64,000 nucleotides of DNA from Albugo candida (GCA_905220665.1 CAJNAR010000008.1:62001-126000), one strand, 5' to 3'. Shown: positions 23,901 to 38,200, counted from the first letter of the stretch. Notes: a model not told the origin generated them from the letters alone. Numbers and translations: made by a program.

Positions 23901-26900
23901 ACACTCATATACATAAGCAGTGGCGTTTGACATATTAGAAGGTTAGACGATCGACAATTATACGCATTTAACTCGAAATTGGACCCTCCTTCTCAATTCT
24001 TCTTTATTTTCCGTACAAGAATAACTAGTCGTATCGGTTGAACAATCTTTGTTCATGACACATCATATACGTTCGTCAAGAGAGTACATATGCAGCAGTC
24101 AAATCATCGATCATAGGTATCATTGGTACAGATGAAATAGCCCTATTTTTTGCGAGTCATCACATCGCCTGATTAAGGTGATGCGCTCAACTGAATAATA
24201 CAGTCACAGTATGCATATTTTGTGGACACGAGTGCAAATTTCTAGAGATGATCCATACCGAAAATAAAGATCCACGTCAAGAGAGAATTCAGAGAGAGGA
24301 GAATGGTAATGCAACTGATTATATGTGTGAGTCATATCCTGAAAATTTTCAATCAGGGAGCAGGAAAATGAAGTTGAGTGAAAAGTAGCAGAATGGGATA
24401 ATCAAAATAATGGACGTATTTAAAGTCTTTTCTAGAGGACGAATCTATATGTATTATCGAAATAATGAATGACGGGTGTTTTGTATTTTGGTCAAAAGCA
24501 TTTGGTGAATGAAAATAAACAAGATATTGTTGCTTGCGGATTTATTTCAAATCTGCGCCGAGGAAGATGGATAAAGGAAGGGCACTGCTTTTGCAGATGC
24601 GCTTTCTTGTCAATAGCGCGCTACTAGAGAGCACTTAAGATTGTATTTGCAGTCCCTCAATGTCCAAGAACAGGCAACACCTGTAAATAGATCCAGATTA
24701 ATTCACAAATGTCATATGGAGACACCTAAGACATAAAAATGTACCACAATGGGAAGAACTTCATCAGTGCTAATACTATAATAGATCGAACAGTAACGAG
24801 GGAGGAAATTGTTTCGACTGATAACCTTTCTCCTAATGACTGTACTATCCTTCTATACTGGATAATGAGTTTTTATCAGCACAACTCACTGTTGCGAGTT
24901 ATCCACGTCATGCGAACAGCTCAATTTCTGATCGTGCTTCTGCCCCATTTCTTTGGTAGTAGGTTCAACTAAGTATCATCCTACCTAAAAACAGACACCG
25001 TCAGCATATTCATTCGGCTCACCAGAACAGATTTAATTAGATTTTAGAATTGTTTGCTGTCTATTGCGGGTGCTAGTCGTGCAAAACACATTTCTCGACA
25101 AAGATTTACTGATGATGGATACAAAAAAAGTGAACTAGATCAGGAAGATTTTGAAGTCACAGTCTCAGATTTTGGTTTTGTGCTATTGCAGTAATATTGT
25201 GCTACAGATTCATCTTGTGGCCAACTAAAAGTTGGACATCGTTCTGGCTCGCGTCCACAACCAAGTACCATGCAAAATCACTTGTTACCGGATGTCGGAG
25301 ATCCGAAAGCTAGTATATTTTGCATTATTCGAGCAGTTTTAAGCGAATAATGTAGAAACTGCTGGAGTGAGTCTAGCGATTCAGCATATTTGGGGGACTT
25401 TCGAATAGCAGCACCGAGTATTCATGAATTACATACAATTTACGTGATGTCCACATCACAAAATTTTTAATACATTGTTCATCGATGTACTGCTTCGAAG
25501 GCTTGCATTGGAACTACTACGCAAATACCAGGTAGAATCTGTCATCTTCTGATTCTCAATGGGCCATTCCAAGGCACTCCGTACAAGCAGACAAGTCAGA
25601 TGTCTGTTGAATCCGATCCGGGCAGTCAGATACCTCATTTGATAGAAATCTATAAACAGCTCGAGTGGATCACTCTAGCTCGCTTCTGTATCACAGCAAA
25701 ACTCTTTGCACTTTCTCGTGTCATTAGGCGTATGAAGTGCTTGGCAACAAATGCAGGTGGAGTTGTTGTTATCCTGCAACATAAAATAGATGATCAGCAC
25801 ACGATAATGCAGTACATGCATATTTTAACTCAGCATACTAGTACAACTACGTTCTGGACGAATTGCCCATGCGGCAGTAAAGACGATGTTGGAATTAGAC
25901 CTGACGGAGTTTGCAATGAACGGAGTGCGCTACAGCTCGACACAGTACTGATGAAAGACCTAAGGTCTATTTAGATGAATGAAGAAGAGCAAAAGTAGCA
26001 AAAATAAATGTCGTCATCAAGTATTCCAGTGAATGCGTCTGGGCAAACTTCCGAAAGAAAAACCATGTAATGATTGCATTACTAGTTTGCAGGCATCATC
26101 AAAGACCAATGCTAATCTCTCACAAGAAACTCTTTTGTCTTGGTTGCGGAGGAACTTTGATAAAAAAAAACTAGCTTCCTGCATTAACCTGGTCAATTAT
26201 TAGAAGCCCCCGCTATGTCTTCAGTTGGTATTTGTTCCTAACTTCATATGTGAGTAGGAGTTTACTCCATTCGAGCAAGCTACAGTGTATTAACAAAACC
26301 GCAATTTTTCGGCAAGAACTGATACAAGAAAGAATTCAGCACACAGAGCTTTCGTCTCTTCCAATGCATGGAGACATGATCTATCGACCCAACTTCCACC
26401 CAATATTCATTTATTTGGAGTTGAATATGACTTGAAAACAAATGTGACGAGGGTCCATTTCCAGGAAGACGGTGCCTATGATTGTTTAAGATCTCTAGTG
26501 CTTGAATGCGACGTATTGATGTTTTCTCTAGAAAAAAAGTACAGATGGATGCTACATGAAACCGAACACAAATTTGGTACTGATAAATGCAAGGAGCTCA
26601 AGATATGGAAAAGGCTGCGTTATGATGTTGATTTGATACAGTCGAAATCTGTCGCCTTTGTGGATGATGTATTTCTCTCATGTAAACGAAAAATGCATTT
26701 TATAAAACATCTGGTGGAGATGAAGATGAGGGTCCGAGCGGGTCCACAGCGCCAATCAAGAGAAGAAAATCAAAGTAGCAACCGGCATAATTTAGAAGGT
26801 GTAATTTCTGCTTCCGAATCGATACGAATTGAAAGTTGCAAGTCAGCAGTCGTAACTTGTAATCAAATATCAAGGCTGTTTCTGGCTCCAGTTTATTATT

Positions 26901-28640
26901 GCTTTCGTAAGAGATATATGAGCATCTGCCACCACGCGGTCTGATAAGTATGGGTTGGCAAGTTCTCCGATCGGGTCAAGTAGTCGTATGTGCAGATCTA
27001 ATCTGAATCATAGAGAGGTCAGTCTTTCGGATCCGATAAGTATTCACATCGGTGACCCAATTGCTTTTCTGACCGTAATGTACTCGAATATTGATAATAA
27101 AAGCTCAAGATAAACAGAGTAAGGGAATGCGGACGATAGCCATATAAATGACTATAAAGTTGTGAAGCGTGCCAATGACGGGCGGTCACTCTTTAGAAGA
27201 GTTGCCCATAAACTAGTCTGGCAGTAAGAATTGATCAATGCAAGAGATTAGAGCGTCTGGGAATGTCTGTACGCCATTTCGACAACACCAAGACTAGAGA
27301 TTAGATGATTTGACGGGCATAATCATGTGGCAAAGCGGATGTAAATGCACCGCCAGGGTTCTTTTATTTACCTGAATCATTTTATATCAAGTGACAGTAG
27401 GCTATACTTTAAATGTTCTATGTTCACAAAGTCGGCGCACATGAGTGGGTACATGTAATCTTTTGCTGATTTAGTGCACCTTAAAATGGCTGGGAAAATC
27501 AGAAGACTCATTCGTTTCATCAGTTGATTTATTACACATCCCTGATGCTATTAGTGGCTCTTAGTCTGTCTCATCCTCGCGTTCTCCGTCATATTATACG
27601 CTCATTGATTCAAATCAAAACGAATACTTTCATTTTCATCGGACGAGGACAAAATAATGTTTTTTTAGAGTGAAACATCTCTCGGAAACTAGATGAGCGA
27701 TACACTATCTAAGAGACACGTACAATAAGATGCACGATGAGGATTCACAATTCATTACATTGATTACATAAGAAGCCTTTCTTGAACAGATTTCGGGACG
27801 ATACGTTGCAAGCTTAAAATATAAGCTGAGTTTTATCGGTAGAGCAGTCGACATTGATGGGGGATAATTACAAATCTACCCGCGTGAGTGTTACTGTGAC
27901 GAACTAGCAAAAAATGCCGTTCAAACGATCAGATTGCGGTGTCAGAAGGCGGTAGATAGTACAAGAGAAGAGAATGTAATGCAATCTTCAGATACACGTA
28001 TTATTAACGTGCTTGAGCACTTTGAATGATTACTCTTTGTCGGAAACGTGTCTGACATGAGTAATCGAATTTTGCAGGCCAGGGTTGTACCACAAGTTCC
28101 AACGATGTACTGAGAACTAAATAAAGGTGATGGAATCGTCTGACGCTTATATGTCTGCTCGCATGCTTCCCGTCAGGCGAGATGAAAGATTGTGTTTGTG
28201 ATTTTGCTATCTCAGTCATTCTGTCATTTTTAGTGAGATGTAATTATCTAAGAAGTGTGAAATAGGGGGAGCAAAAGGTATGTTGATTGCAAGGTATCGT
28301 TGACGCCTTGGCTAAGGAGAGTGTCAGAAAGTGGTATTTATCGTAGTACGTTCAAGAGGCTGCGTCTGGTACTAGTATAGTAGAGTGAAGGGACGATTGC
28401 AGGAATCTCAGTTGAAGGTGTTTATATGTCTAGGCTAACTTAAAAAACATTTATACATATGTAAATGTTACGTGGAAATACCAGTGAAAAATGATAAAAA
28501 GTCTTTCATTGATAGTCCAGTATTGCGGTAGCCTCAACCACCCCAGTATGAGACTGTGTTCAGCGTATAAATGAAATAAGAGCCGTGAACCGGTCTAAAA
28601 GTACCGTAATTTGCAAAGTGTTGGGCTCCACACTAGCTTC
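23901..28640. other. Largest unassigned stretch
   Basis: No repeat family or conserved domain was recognised over about 4.7 kb. Protein-like plus-strand frames occur at 24739-24972, 25600-25974, 26232-26435 and 26432-26944, all on the same strand and in a row. This clustering could mark one decayed host gene, or a gene with introns. The rest (27000-28640) is AT-rich with no notable frame. Confidence 0.4.
26432..26944 (+). CDS. Unidentified ORF, ~170 codons
   Basis: The frame is open on the plus strand and extends slightly upstream of 26432 without an ATG near the start, so the true beginning is unknown. It reads VTRVHFQEDGAYDCLRSL, then FSLEKKYRWMLHETEHKF, ending in a Cys-containing stretch before a TGA. 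It has no signal peptide, membrane segment or motif that I recognise. An overlapping frame just upstream (26232-26435) could be an earlier part separated by a frameshift. It is listed because it is the longest frame in the large unassigned stretch, not because a function is known. Confidence 0.25.
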   Translation: MKTNVTRVHFQEDGAYDCLRSLVLECDVLMFSLEKKYRWMLHETEHKFGTDKCKELKIWKRLRYDVDLIQSKSVAFVDDVFLSCKRKMHFIKHLVEMKMRVRAGPQRQSREENQSSNRHNLEGVISASESIRIESCKSAVVTCNQISRLFLAPVYYCFRKRYMSICHHAV

Positions 28641-29570
28641 AACAGTGTCATCGAACTAGGACTAGGATCCGAGTTGCACTTGCATTTTCACTCGCCTTCG
28701 CCCTACCAGCAGCAATGATTCCGGCTTCTGAAAAAGCCTCCAAATGTTCTTTGCGTCTGTGAGTCGGTCCAGCACCTTTGCAAGCCGAATACGTTCGTCT
28801 TGATCGTAACACTGTCTTCGAAAGTACCGAACGTGCGCACTAATCGTGGTGAAAATCACGGAAAGTGCTGGAAGTGTCGGAGTTGCTGATCGCTGAGAGA
28901 ACAAATGACGACTCCTATCTGTACAGACGTTGTGCAGCCTCAACGCTTGCAATGCAATCCAGAAATCTGATCTACTGCTGATATCCTTTCTATCCCGGCC
29001 GTGATGGCACAATTGCACATGCAATATGCGTCTAACGGGGATAGGAGGAGAAAATTGATTCCATGTAGTGAATATCTTCCTCCTGACATGATCGTGTCGT
29101 GTGATCACACTCAAGAAAGAGATGATGATAGGATTTCACTGGTTGACAAGAAGGCTGCGTGCACAATATAATGTCGAGCTGATTATCCTTTATAAAACAG
29201 AATCAAGATCGAATTGGCAGCATCCGAAAGGCCAGACAAAACTATAAATCGTCGAAAATTGGTAACACACGTTTCCGAAGATGTCGTGATGTAGCAATAA
29301 ATGTTCCCACTCGTTCTGAATCCAGTGCGTCCGATCTCTCCTGTGATGACCATTTTGTCGACATCGGAGGACTCTTGGTTGGTTCGGGAGGTTTCCAGAC
29401 GACTAGTGAGAGCTGTGAGCGTGGAATAGATGAAAAATAATGTTTCCTTTCCTTGCTTTTTACGCCCACATAAAATGATCTGCCACTTGCGGTTGGTGTA
29501 ATCCAAGTGATGAGACCAGTCATCGAGTGGATACGCTGGAGAATCTGAGTGACTTCATTGTAAAGTCGTC

Positions 29571-30484
29571 TCAGCAACTTTCTTCAGCCTTATCCGATGT
29601 GTTTAGCTCTTTGGCGTTGTAATAGTTGGTGACGAAATCTTCCTTCGTTGGACAAGTTTCGCTTTCTCTTAAAAGGTCTTGAAGACTTCGAACGTCGAAA
29701 AGTGTAGCAAACGTTTTTTTGACGCATCGGGTGCAAACTGCTGAAGGAATTGAATACGTTGTAGCTTTAGTCGTCCCACCAAAAAAGGAACTTGTAGTCC
29801 ACCATCTTGTCGGCGAAGATATAAAAACTCTTTGCTGAGTAGGTGAACATGTTTTGAATCTTTTTTGTGTTTCCGACCAAGCACAAATCGATTTAACATC
29901 GATTGCCACTGTCGAATTGTCGCTGCTGGTATGTCAACGTGCATCGTGTAATGCCACAAACGTGATAAAATCATCGTCTGCGCAACCAGTAGTAGACCAC
30001 GGACAATTCTTGCTCGTCGAAACCATACACCAAACCCATCGTAAAAACGCTTGTCGAGAGTTGAAATAACCATCGAATGAGTTGGTTTCTGGCTGAACGG
30101 AATACCCAAATACTTGACCGAATCCTCCGGACCCATTATGGTCAAATTGGGAATACGTGGACATGGCTTGGTCCGATTCAACGAGAGCAAAGATGATTTA
30201 CTCAAGTTGAGTTTCGCACCCGATCCATCGCAATAGACTTGGACGAGTTCGAGTTGCGTCAAAACACCATTTGGTGTTTCTGAAAGCAATGTCGAATCGT
30301 CCGCAAAAAATAATCCATTTGCGACCGTCGTGCCATTGATCCAAATGCCATGTTCTTCATGTTGTCGAAGTAAATTTCTCAAACATTCGATCGTCATCAG
30401 AAAAAGTAGGGCTGAGAGCGGATCGCCTTTTTTCAGTCCACGTTGTGGTGTAGTGGACGGTGTAATATTTGCATTGATCATCAC
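29571..30484 (-). pseudogene. LINE L4 reverse transcriptase domain
   Basis: An uninterrupted minus-strand frame of 271 codons (30484-29669) carries typical LINE RT blocks. They are LKKGDPLSALLFLMTIE (palm motif 4), NGLFFADDSTLLSE with the catalytic FADD, the GSGAKLNLSKSS block and VKYLGIPF. The thumb follows, with RRARIVRGLLLVAQTMILSRLWHY and LYLRRQDGGLQVP. The frame continues into 29909-29571 with a shift. Earlier RT motifs upstream (to about 31000) are present but broken. The FADD box is intact, unlike in L1. Confidence 0.85.
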
Positions 30485-31508
30485 CTGCGCCTTCGTGTTA
30501 TTCTATATGAGCCGAACTCAGTCGATGCCATGTACGTCCAAATTACTCGATCGTAAGCTTTCTCAAAGTCGAGAAAAGTCGCATACGCTTACTCCCTACA
30601 ATACACCTAGAGTGATTGCGAATAGGTCACAATATACGTGAGTACAGAAAACTTGGGCTCGCATTTGGAGTCATGTTTCGAAGCAAAGTACTCAACGAGT
30701 TTCTTTGGACGTTTCTGAATCAGAATCCGACTAATGAAAATCGAGGATTATCAGACCAGGGAAAGTCTTGTGTGTTGGTGTGTTGTCGAATGTGGTGAGG
30801 CATCGACCTTCCTCGCAAAATTCTTTTTGATCTTGATCGATTTGTCCAAAAAGTTGCAATCGATGCACTAAAGCTTTTGCAAGTACTTTCAAATCGAGAG
30901 AAATTATTGCGATTGGTCTATAGTTGCCAGAATCACCTCATGGATAGCAATGTGTTTGCCGAGCGACGTTGTGATAGAAGTCAGAAAGCTCTTCCGAGCT
31001 GATCTTCGAAAACCATCTTCAGGCACTTACCGTACGTTTCCGGTCAAGCTGATCAATTGGAGCTGGTAGCTCATCTATACCTGGAGAAGAATTACTTCGC
31101 ATGTGCATGATCGCTTCCACCATCTAGGTAGTACTTAAGTGACTTCAGAGACGGTCCTGTTCTGACGCAAGGGAAGCTTGAATAGAATAGAGGAGAGTTT
31201 TTCCTTTCTGTCACATGGATCATCTGAATCGTTCTCGGAGCTATAATGAGAGCCCATGACACGACCGCAATGATCTCTAGATTTATCAACAATCTCCCTC
31301 GAGCTTGATGTCACGGTGCCCCATCTTTTGGTATCATTTGCGATCGGCACGCAACGACAAGAACTATTACGAAAATGCCTGGAGGACTTCTCCATATGCT
31401 TTAGATGATGATCGAAGCTATCATCTTGGTTGAATTTGGCATTGTTTTAGACTAAAATTCTGAATTGTTCGTGAATCGATTTTTAAAAATATCGTGATTG
31501 ATTGGTTT

Positions 31509-32556
31509 CTAGAGTGCGATATCGAGCTGCTGCGACTTCCAAAACACGCTGGCTAGACTCAACATCACGTCGGCTATCTTTTGCAACCTTTTTTTCAATG
31601 CTTTGAAGCTGTTTCTTGATTTTTGTCTTCCAACTTTCCCACATTTTACCGGGATTCGAAGTTGTCCGCAACTATTCGAGCACCAAATTCGCTTCCAATT
31701 TGATTGCTTCGACAACTTTAGGATATCAAATAGCCATAATGAACATTTCCAATATCCTCGACCCGGGGATTGAGTTGGATTTGCAAAAGTTACTTTTCGT
31801 GCCAGATGATCTCCCGCATGCCGTGGACGAAAATACTCAGAGGTTTTGTATACCATATTGAATAGCTCTTCCGACATGCAGATGTAATCTAGTCGATTCT
31901 TGCGCGGTAATGGTCCTGTAAATACTTTTTCAGTCGGATGTTGGATTCGCCAAGCGTCTACCACACCCAACTGTGAAAGCTATTCCAAACACGCTAATCG
32001 ACTTGATTCGTGTCGAATTGATCCACTCGAAGCATCGATAGCTGGATCGAGTGGTGTTTCAAAATCACCAAATACGATATGTGTTGCGGTCGAGTCGAAA
32101 GTGTTGGAGAGCAATGACCCACAAAAACCCACTAGTTCCTCGGCCTTGACCGGTGCATATACATTGTGAGTATACACTGGTGCATCGTGAATGAGACGAC
32201 GCAAAACCAAATAGCGATTTCGAATGCTTCGTTCGTTGACTTCTTCAGCTCTTGTATAACCGGGAAAGTCTAAACGAAGGATTTTCATGACATCGCCACT
32301 GCGGTTTTGAGCCGGATGGAGAAAAGCACTGTTGTGATCATTGAAAAATACTGTGTGCGCAGTTTCGAATCGGTGCAAACTGAAATGAATCAACCTGGTT
32401 GTGATCGTGAAGCTTGCTTTCTAGAACACAACAAAGGGAGTGTTGTGATTGGATTTGGTCCATAATGCTATTAACACTGATCGTGAGTGCTGCGATATTG
32501 TTCCACGTTGGAATAATCGAGGAACCCTCAGTATTCACGCTGAAGTGGACCAGCAA
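31509..32556 (-). pseudogene. LINE L4 endonuclease domain (EEP/APE type), broken
   Basis: Frames at 32338-32556, 31980-32393 and 31509-31970 together form an exonuclease-endonuclease-phosphatase domain. Visible landmarks are ALTISVNSIMDQ (N-terminal strand), CCVLESKLHD (where the intact copy has QETK), NDHNSAFLHP, NVYAPVKAEE and the C-terminal RLDYICMSEELF with GDHLA (normally S-D-H). The GDFN motif reads GDFE here (about 32058-32069), so the Asn is lost. With the Gln-Glu change this makes the domain probably inactive. The start overlaps the ORF1 tail in a shifted frame, as in the right-edge copy. Confidence 0.8.
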
Positions 32557-32800
32557 TCAACTTTGTTTCTCTAACTTTTTTCATCAAAGCTATCTCAGTT
32601 GTGTTATATACGACCAGAAATCACTACTGCAAGAGAAACGATTACGACGAAGAGTTGGACGAGCTGTCACGCAAACCGAAATGGTTACTCCTATCACCAG
32701 TTCAATCCTATCACCAGTAATATGACTTAATCGATTTACTGCTATTTTTATCACATCAACATTTCTTACTAAGACCAGCCGACGGAACCGCACGTAATCT

Positions 32801-35249
32801 GGCTCAATTCGTGTCGTCCGTCCTGTTAGGAGCCTCTAAAGCACAAATAAACGGACAAAGTACCAGGTTGTAGAAAGAGCATTCGCCATAGAGATATTAA
32901 AAATGATCAAACATGATCAGGACAGACGCGTCATATTTCACTCCATAAAAACAGCTTAAGTCAGCAAGTATTTCTTCTCAGCCTATCTTTAGAAGCCTCA
33001 TCAACGTTATTTCATAGTCGACAGGTACATCATGGAAGCACCCAAAAGGACTGGTAAGTCAGACAAGAATTTGAGTCGATCAAGATCATCTTGCTACAGG
33101 TGCACATCATGTGTCAGTCTTTTTCTGGAAGACTTGACAGCATAGCAGGTCCAACGCAACACCTCACTTTAAATCACTAAAGCAGAGCTTCCCATTAGTT
33201 GCCGATCTTGATATTCTAACGTATGTTCAATATGCCTAGAACCCCAACCTCCTCGCAACACTATGCTTTATGGTGGGTTCATCATCATCATACCAAAGCC
33301 CTGTAACCTCAGGTGGCCGTGCCAATGTCCTATCAATCACCTTTTTCAGTCGCACACCCAATACCATATCTACAGTCATTGTTCTCGTGTCAGTGTAGCA
33401 ATGTATTAATGACTATCACCTAGCCAATATGGCTTTTGCCTTGCTCGCAAAACAACCTATTTGGTATGGACTGAACGATAGGATATCGCTTTAACACGTT
33501 GATTTCAAACGAGGTGTGTACATTCCTGGAATAATATTCAGTAGGACGTTTGATATTATCGGTTGTCAGCCAATATCAAGATCCGTTATGGTTCTTTACG
33601 TTGTCTAGTAATCATGGTACACGACAACGAGATTCTCTCTACCCGCCTTTGGTTGTCTTTTGATTGAAGCTATACTCTAGGATCTGTGTCAACATCTCTA
33701 TGGATCAATGGGCGACTTGCTCACTTTTTTCTTTGGCAATGGTTTCTTTTATTATATTAGGTTGGGTAGGACAGATGCCCTTGGATTTCATTAACCATGG
33801 CCCTGCTTGTGTTCTTTTTGTTGCGGAATATTTATCTCGTTCAATGTCACAATCGATGTGACAAAATGGACTAGACGACCATTGCTCGAGCACCAAGTGC
33901 AGCTGATGAACCTTAGCGCCTTGTTCGTAACTCGAGTTACTTCCTAAAAATTTCGAAGGTGTACACCGGCCCAAAATCACGCGCATCGGTCACTTCACAC
34001 GGTTTTGAAACGTTGCAGTCATACTCACATTGTTTCGTAAAATCGCTTCTACTGGACAATGTATTTGTGCTACTTGTTCTGATATATTGCTTTGTTATAT
34101 AGGCTCTTACCAGCCGCGAAATGAAAAGTCTTGAAGTGTTCACCGACGCATCTTCAGTGCATCAGCAATGAGGATCTGTAGGAGCGGTACGATACGAAGC
34201 CAAACTGATTCCACCTGTCAAAACCTAGATAGAAGCTTTTTAGTCCCATACTGCGACTCCCACACCCGATACCAGCTCCATGAAACATGCTTTCATACTA
34301 AGACTCGCCCGAAAAACCCCTCTCCTTCTCAGCAAGTCTTGACCAAGACTTGCGACTCGACAGGGCATCCAATATCCGTCTTCATACTACAAAAGAATAT
34401 ACGCTATGAATTCTTGCACAAGACTACGCGAATAGAGATTCTTACCCAGCAAAATCTGCAAAAACAAGGAATATATGCATTTATTTTATCGAGGGAATAG
34501 TCAGGCGCAAGTGTAAGATCGGGCTCTGCTATTCACATCATGCAACCCGATGTATGATAGATATGATAAAAAACATCTGACCATTCCATTATTGACAGAG
34601 TACACAAGATATTCAGGGGGCTGTGTTCTAATTGACTTGACTGCTTTTCTAGGCAACAAACTATGTGATACTCGTTTGTGGTGAGAGAAGTGTGAAGAGT
34701 CTTTATTTGCACTGAATTCACGCACAGAAGACCAAATATTCGCTATTGCACTATAAAAAATGACTTCGAAAGAGACTTACTCAAAGATTCGATGTGATTA
34801 GCCAATTGGCGAAAAAATGGTTGCTTCTGAGCGAACATGACTTGGCTTTCAGACAGATGATATGATTAGTACGAGAAAAGCCTTCGTCAACCCCAGCTTC
34901 TCGGTAAAGAGTATCTTTATGACGCGCTTACTTGTGCCCTTCGTTACAGTTGCCTCGCTTTTACCTGAGGATCAAATCGAAGGCTATTCATCAGCTTACG
35001 TCCATACTGCCCACTGTAGTAAAGCGAAGTCTTAGGTGGATAAAAGTCATGTACATCCATTCCAGCATGTATAACAAATACAGCAAACAAGAGAAATGGA
35101 GTAAGCAGAAAAGCATTACATCTACGGGATTTCCCATGTTTGGCCGCAATGGTAGCATTTCAATGATTTGGCAGAGGGAATAATTCAAAGTGCTCGGAAA
35201 GAGACAATTCTCGAAAGAGCGGAATATTCAACCCACATAAGTTAGTCCG
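32801..35249. other. No gene recognised
   Basis: Short frames occur on both strands (for example 33664-33861 plus, 33705-33986 minus, 34168-34500 plus), but none resembles a known family. No repeat shared with the rest of the window was found. The segment separates LINE L4 from the Nup98-Nup96 fossil. Confidence 0.45.
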
Positions 35250-38200
35250 TTAGACATGTACATCTCCTTAGCGGTAAGCTTCGAGGTAGGCTGAAATAGC
35301 TGTGGAGCCAGCATTTGTACGGTGTTTTTCTATGTTAGAGTGTTCTGATTGCCGAATATACTGCTCCAGTCGGCCAAAGACATTGGATCTATGTATGGAT
35401 GGATATCGACCTCGCCTGATCCCAACACGGCAATCCCTGTTTTGACCGCTTTGGGGCCGTTGATAAGCTAATCCAAATGGAAGATACGCACGCCGCTGTC
35501 ATGACGCTGTACGATTCATCTAAATCTGGTGCGATCTCAGTGCACACTCTTACGGCATCTTTCAACAGCGCCAAACTGATAAGCCTAATCTCCGTTTCCT
35601 GTGACTTGCACGCGACTATATCGTGAGCTTGCTCGAAACGTAAAGATTCAAGGCACAGCCGCCCCCAGGTGACATCAAAAACGATTCCACAACGGTAATG
35701 ATAAACAAAAAGGTTCCATCTCTTCCAGTAATCGCACGAGTACTTGCTGGTCATTGTCAAAAAACAGTCGGTCGGCGATGTGTTTGATCAAAACAGAATG
35801 AGCTTCATCATACATCTCCGCAGCTATTCAATGACCAATCCCAACATAATATGCAATTTTGTATCGCTGCTCGAGCGTTAAAGTAGACTCAATCTAATGC
35901 ACAGGTATCTTCAGTCTTTGCGCCAGTGTTTCCAATTATTCCTTAGCCATTTGCGCTATACCCGACGAAGCAACACAGCTCGGCAAGTGGATTCACGTTC
36001 TACAGGATTTGACATATTCAAATCAAGTACAAAGCTTCCTGCCACAACTCATTTTCTTCTAGTTGCAGGATGAAATTCTGATACAAATGGGATTCCCACA
36101 CAGCGTCGAGTTGGTACCCGAACGCACGTAAGATGCTATACAGATGTTAACTCACTTCATAATCAACGGATGCGTAGTTTCCACGTAAAAGTCCAGTTGG
36201 TGATAACACATTACACAACGCACCAGGTTGCTCGGCATACAGTTTTAATAAATCCATCCGAATATTATATTTGATCCTGCCACACGTCGAGACGGAACAT
36301 GGCGCTGCCAAATTATTTGTACAAGCTGTTTGGTACATCGACAAAGCGCTTTACAGCAATGTGACAGGCCCGTAATCAAATTTTAAGCGAATAACGCGAT
36401 TGCTGAGACCATATAAATCTCAGTTGAGACGGAGAAGTGACTGCTTCGACCGCTCTAGCGAGAACACTCTAAATGGGTGCGTGGGTCTCCATGAAATGCA
36501 ATAAACCCTCATCGTCTCCACATTCTGAGAGTTGTGTCATGATCAAATTTCGGGATTCCAAGCCGACATACGGTGCCAATTGTGTGACAAGTGTGGCAAG
36601 TATCAAGTTTCTATTCTCTGCTGCTGTGAGCTCAGCAGCTTCCGTACTCTGATGATTTCACAAAAGCTGCTAGATGGATTGTACTGACGTTCCTTTACTG
36701 TGACACGACCCATCCTCAAGCTAATCGATAGGGGTTTCCATCCATTTTGAGTTTGCTACCCGGCGCAAATGGACTGAGGGCATCATATCGAAGATTTCAA
36801 CGGCATCACATGAATCATCACGTACTACTGGCACCCCTTACTCATCATCCGCCAACTCTCTTGACCCCACAAAGCCTGTACAAATCTCCATAGTACTAGA
36901 AATGACGCTTCACCTTAAGACTCTGTCTCCCATAAATTTGCAGTATTGCTGTAGAGCGAGTGACACCAATTCTTGAACCAACTTGAAACTGTGGAATTGG
37001 ACACTTGTAATTACTGTGGTACAATGTGACGGTGTTACCATTACGTAATGCTGACACAATAGCTCTTGAGAAAACAGTATATTTGTGATGAAGCTCAATT
37101 GTATCACGCAACATGTCACATCTCGCAGTATTGTTTGATTCGAATTGCAAAAATACTGCAATCGGCACAATCGCAAACGACGGATTGAATTCAAATGTGT
37201 GGGAGTTTGCGATCTGTTTGCCACAATATGCCAATTTACTTCGAGATACCACGAACAGAGGAAGGAACGCGTCATAAAGAGTCCGACATCATTTTGACAA
37301 ACAGCCCACTCACACTATTTGACTCAGGATTGCTCGCTTGCAGTAAAGCATATGCGGGTGATAGCTTTTCTCGCACAAGTTGTCTGGATTTAAAATCCAA
37401 TCCATAAGATTTATACTCGTAGCGTGCTCCTATGCTTTCACTTTTGAAGGAGATAAACTGAATCATTTTAGCAGGGTTAGAATCTTCATGCTCCGGATCA
37501 AGATGACTGTACATTTCTCTCGAGTTATTCCACTTTCCCGCGTCTTCTTCCAAAAATGCTTTGAGATCAGTACTCTCAAAAGAGTCCATTTGCATCGGCT
37601 CACGGACAGACATATCCATCACAACTTCTTTTTTTTGTCTGATGCTGTTCAAAACTGCCTTGTATACCTCTCCGTATCAAACAGACGCCTTATCGGTGAA
37701 TTAGCAAGTTTGAGTCGGTTTGGTGAAAATCCGGCAGACGAAGCCATAGAAGGATTCGTTCCGATTTCCAAAGTCTTATCACTATATTTTGATGAATTGT
37801 CTCTTCTGTGATTGTTATCTTCGTCCATTGATGCCTCTTCGGTGTCGTCTTTGATCCCATATAGAATGAAATGCTCTAATCGGAATCGCAATATTCCAAG
37901 TTTGTACACATAACTCTGCATCGATATCGTCTGTTCGTTGTAATAAGCGACCTTCGTATCATTTTACCGTAATAGGTGCTTCCAAGTTTTGGTGGAATTG
38001 TTCTCAAAAGCTCCACAATCACAGGCTTATCCATGTCATCGTCGAGTAGATGCTTCTCCTCCTCATCTTTGTACATCATAACCGCTTTCTTCTCGAATAT
38101 CACAATTTAATCGAAATTCAAGTTCCGAACATCTATGAGCTCATTATTCCCCCGATTCAAGTTTGTGACAGAAAGCTGTGAATGATCTGACTTGTGCCAA

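Larger units (their letters stand above)
28641..32800 (-). mobile_element. LINE fragment L4, most complete of the four internal pieces
   Basis: This minus-strand copy of about 4.1 kb has the ORF1 tail (32800-32540), an EN domain (32556-31509), an RT domain (30484-29571) and a C-terminal region to about 28650. It is the reference for placing L1, L2 and L3, and it is related to the plus-strand copy at the right edge of the window. The 3' part before 28650 matches the 3' end of L1. The LINE-encoded protein is broken by frameshifts between EN and RT (31500-30490). No poly-A tail or target duplication was confirmed. Confidence 0.85.

Noticed and set aside
30330..30641. 103-codon plus-strand ORF across the L4 RT start
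   Set aside because: It is a shadow of the reverse transcriptase reading on the minus strand (30484-29669), which has the FADD box.
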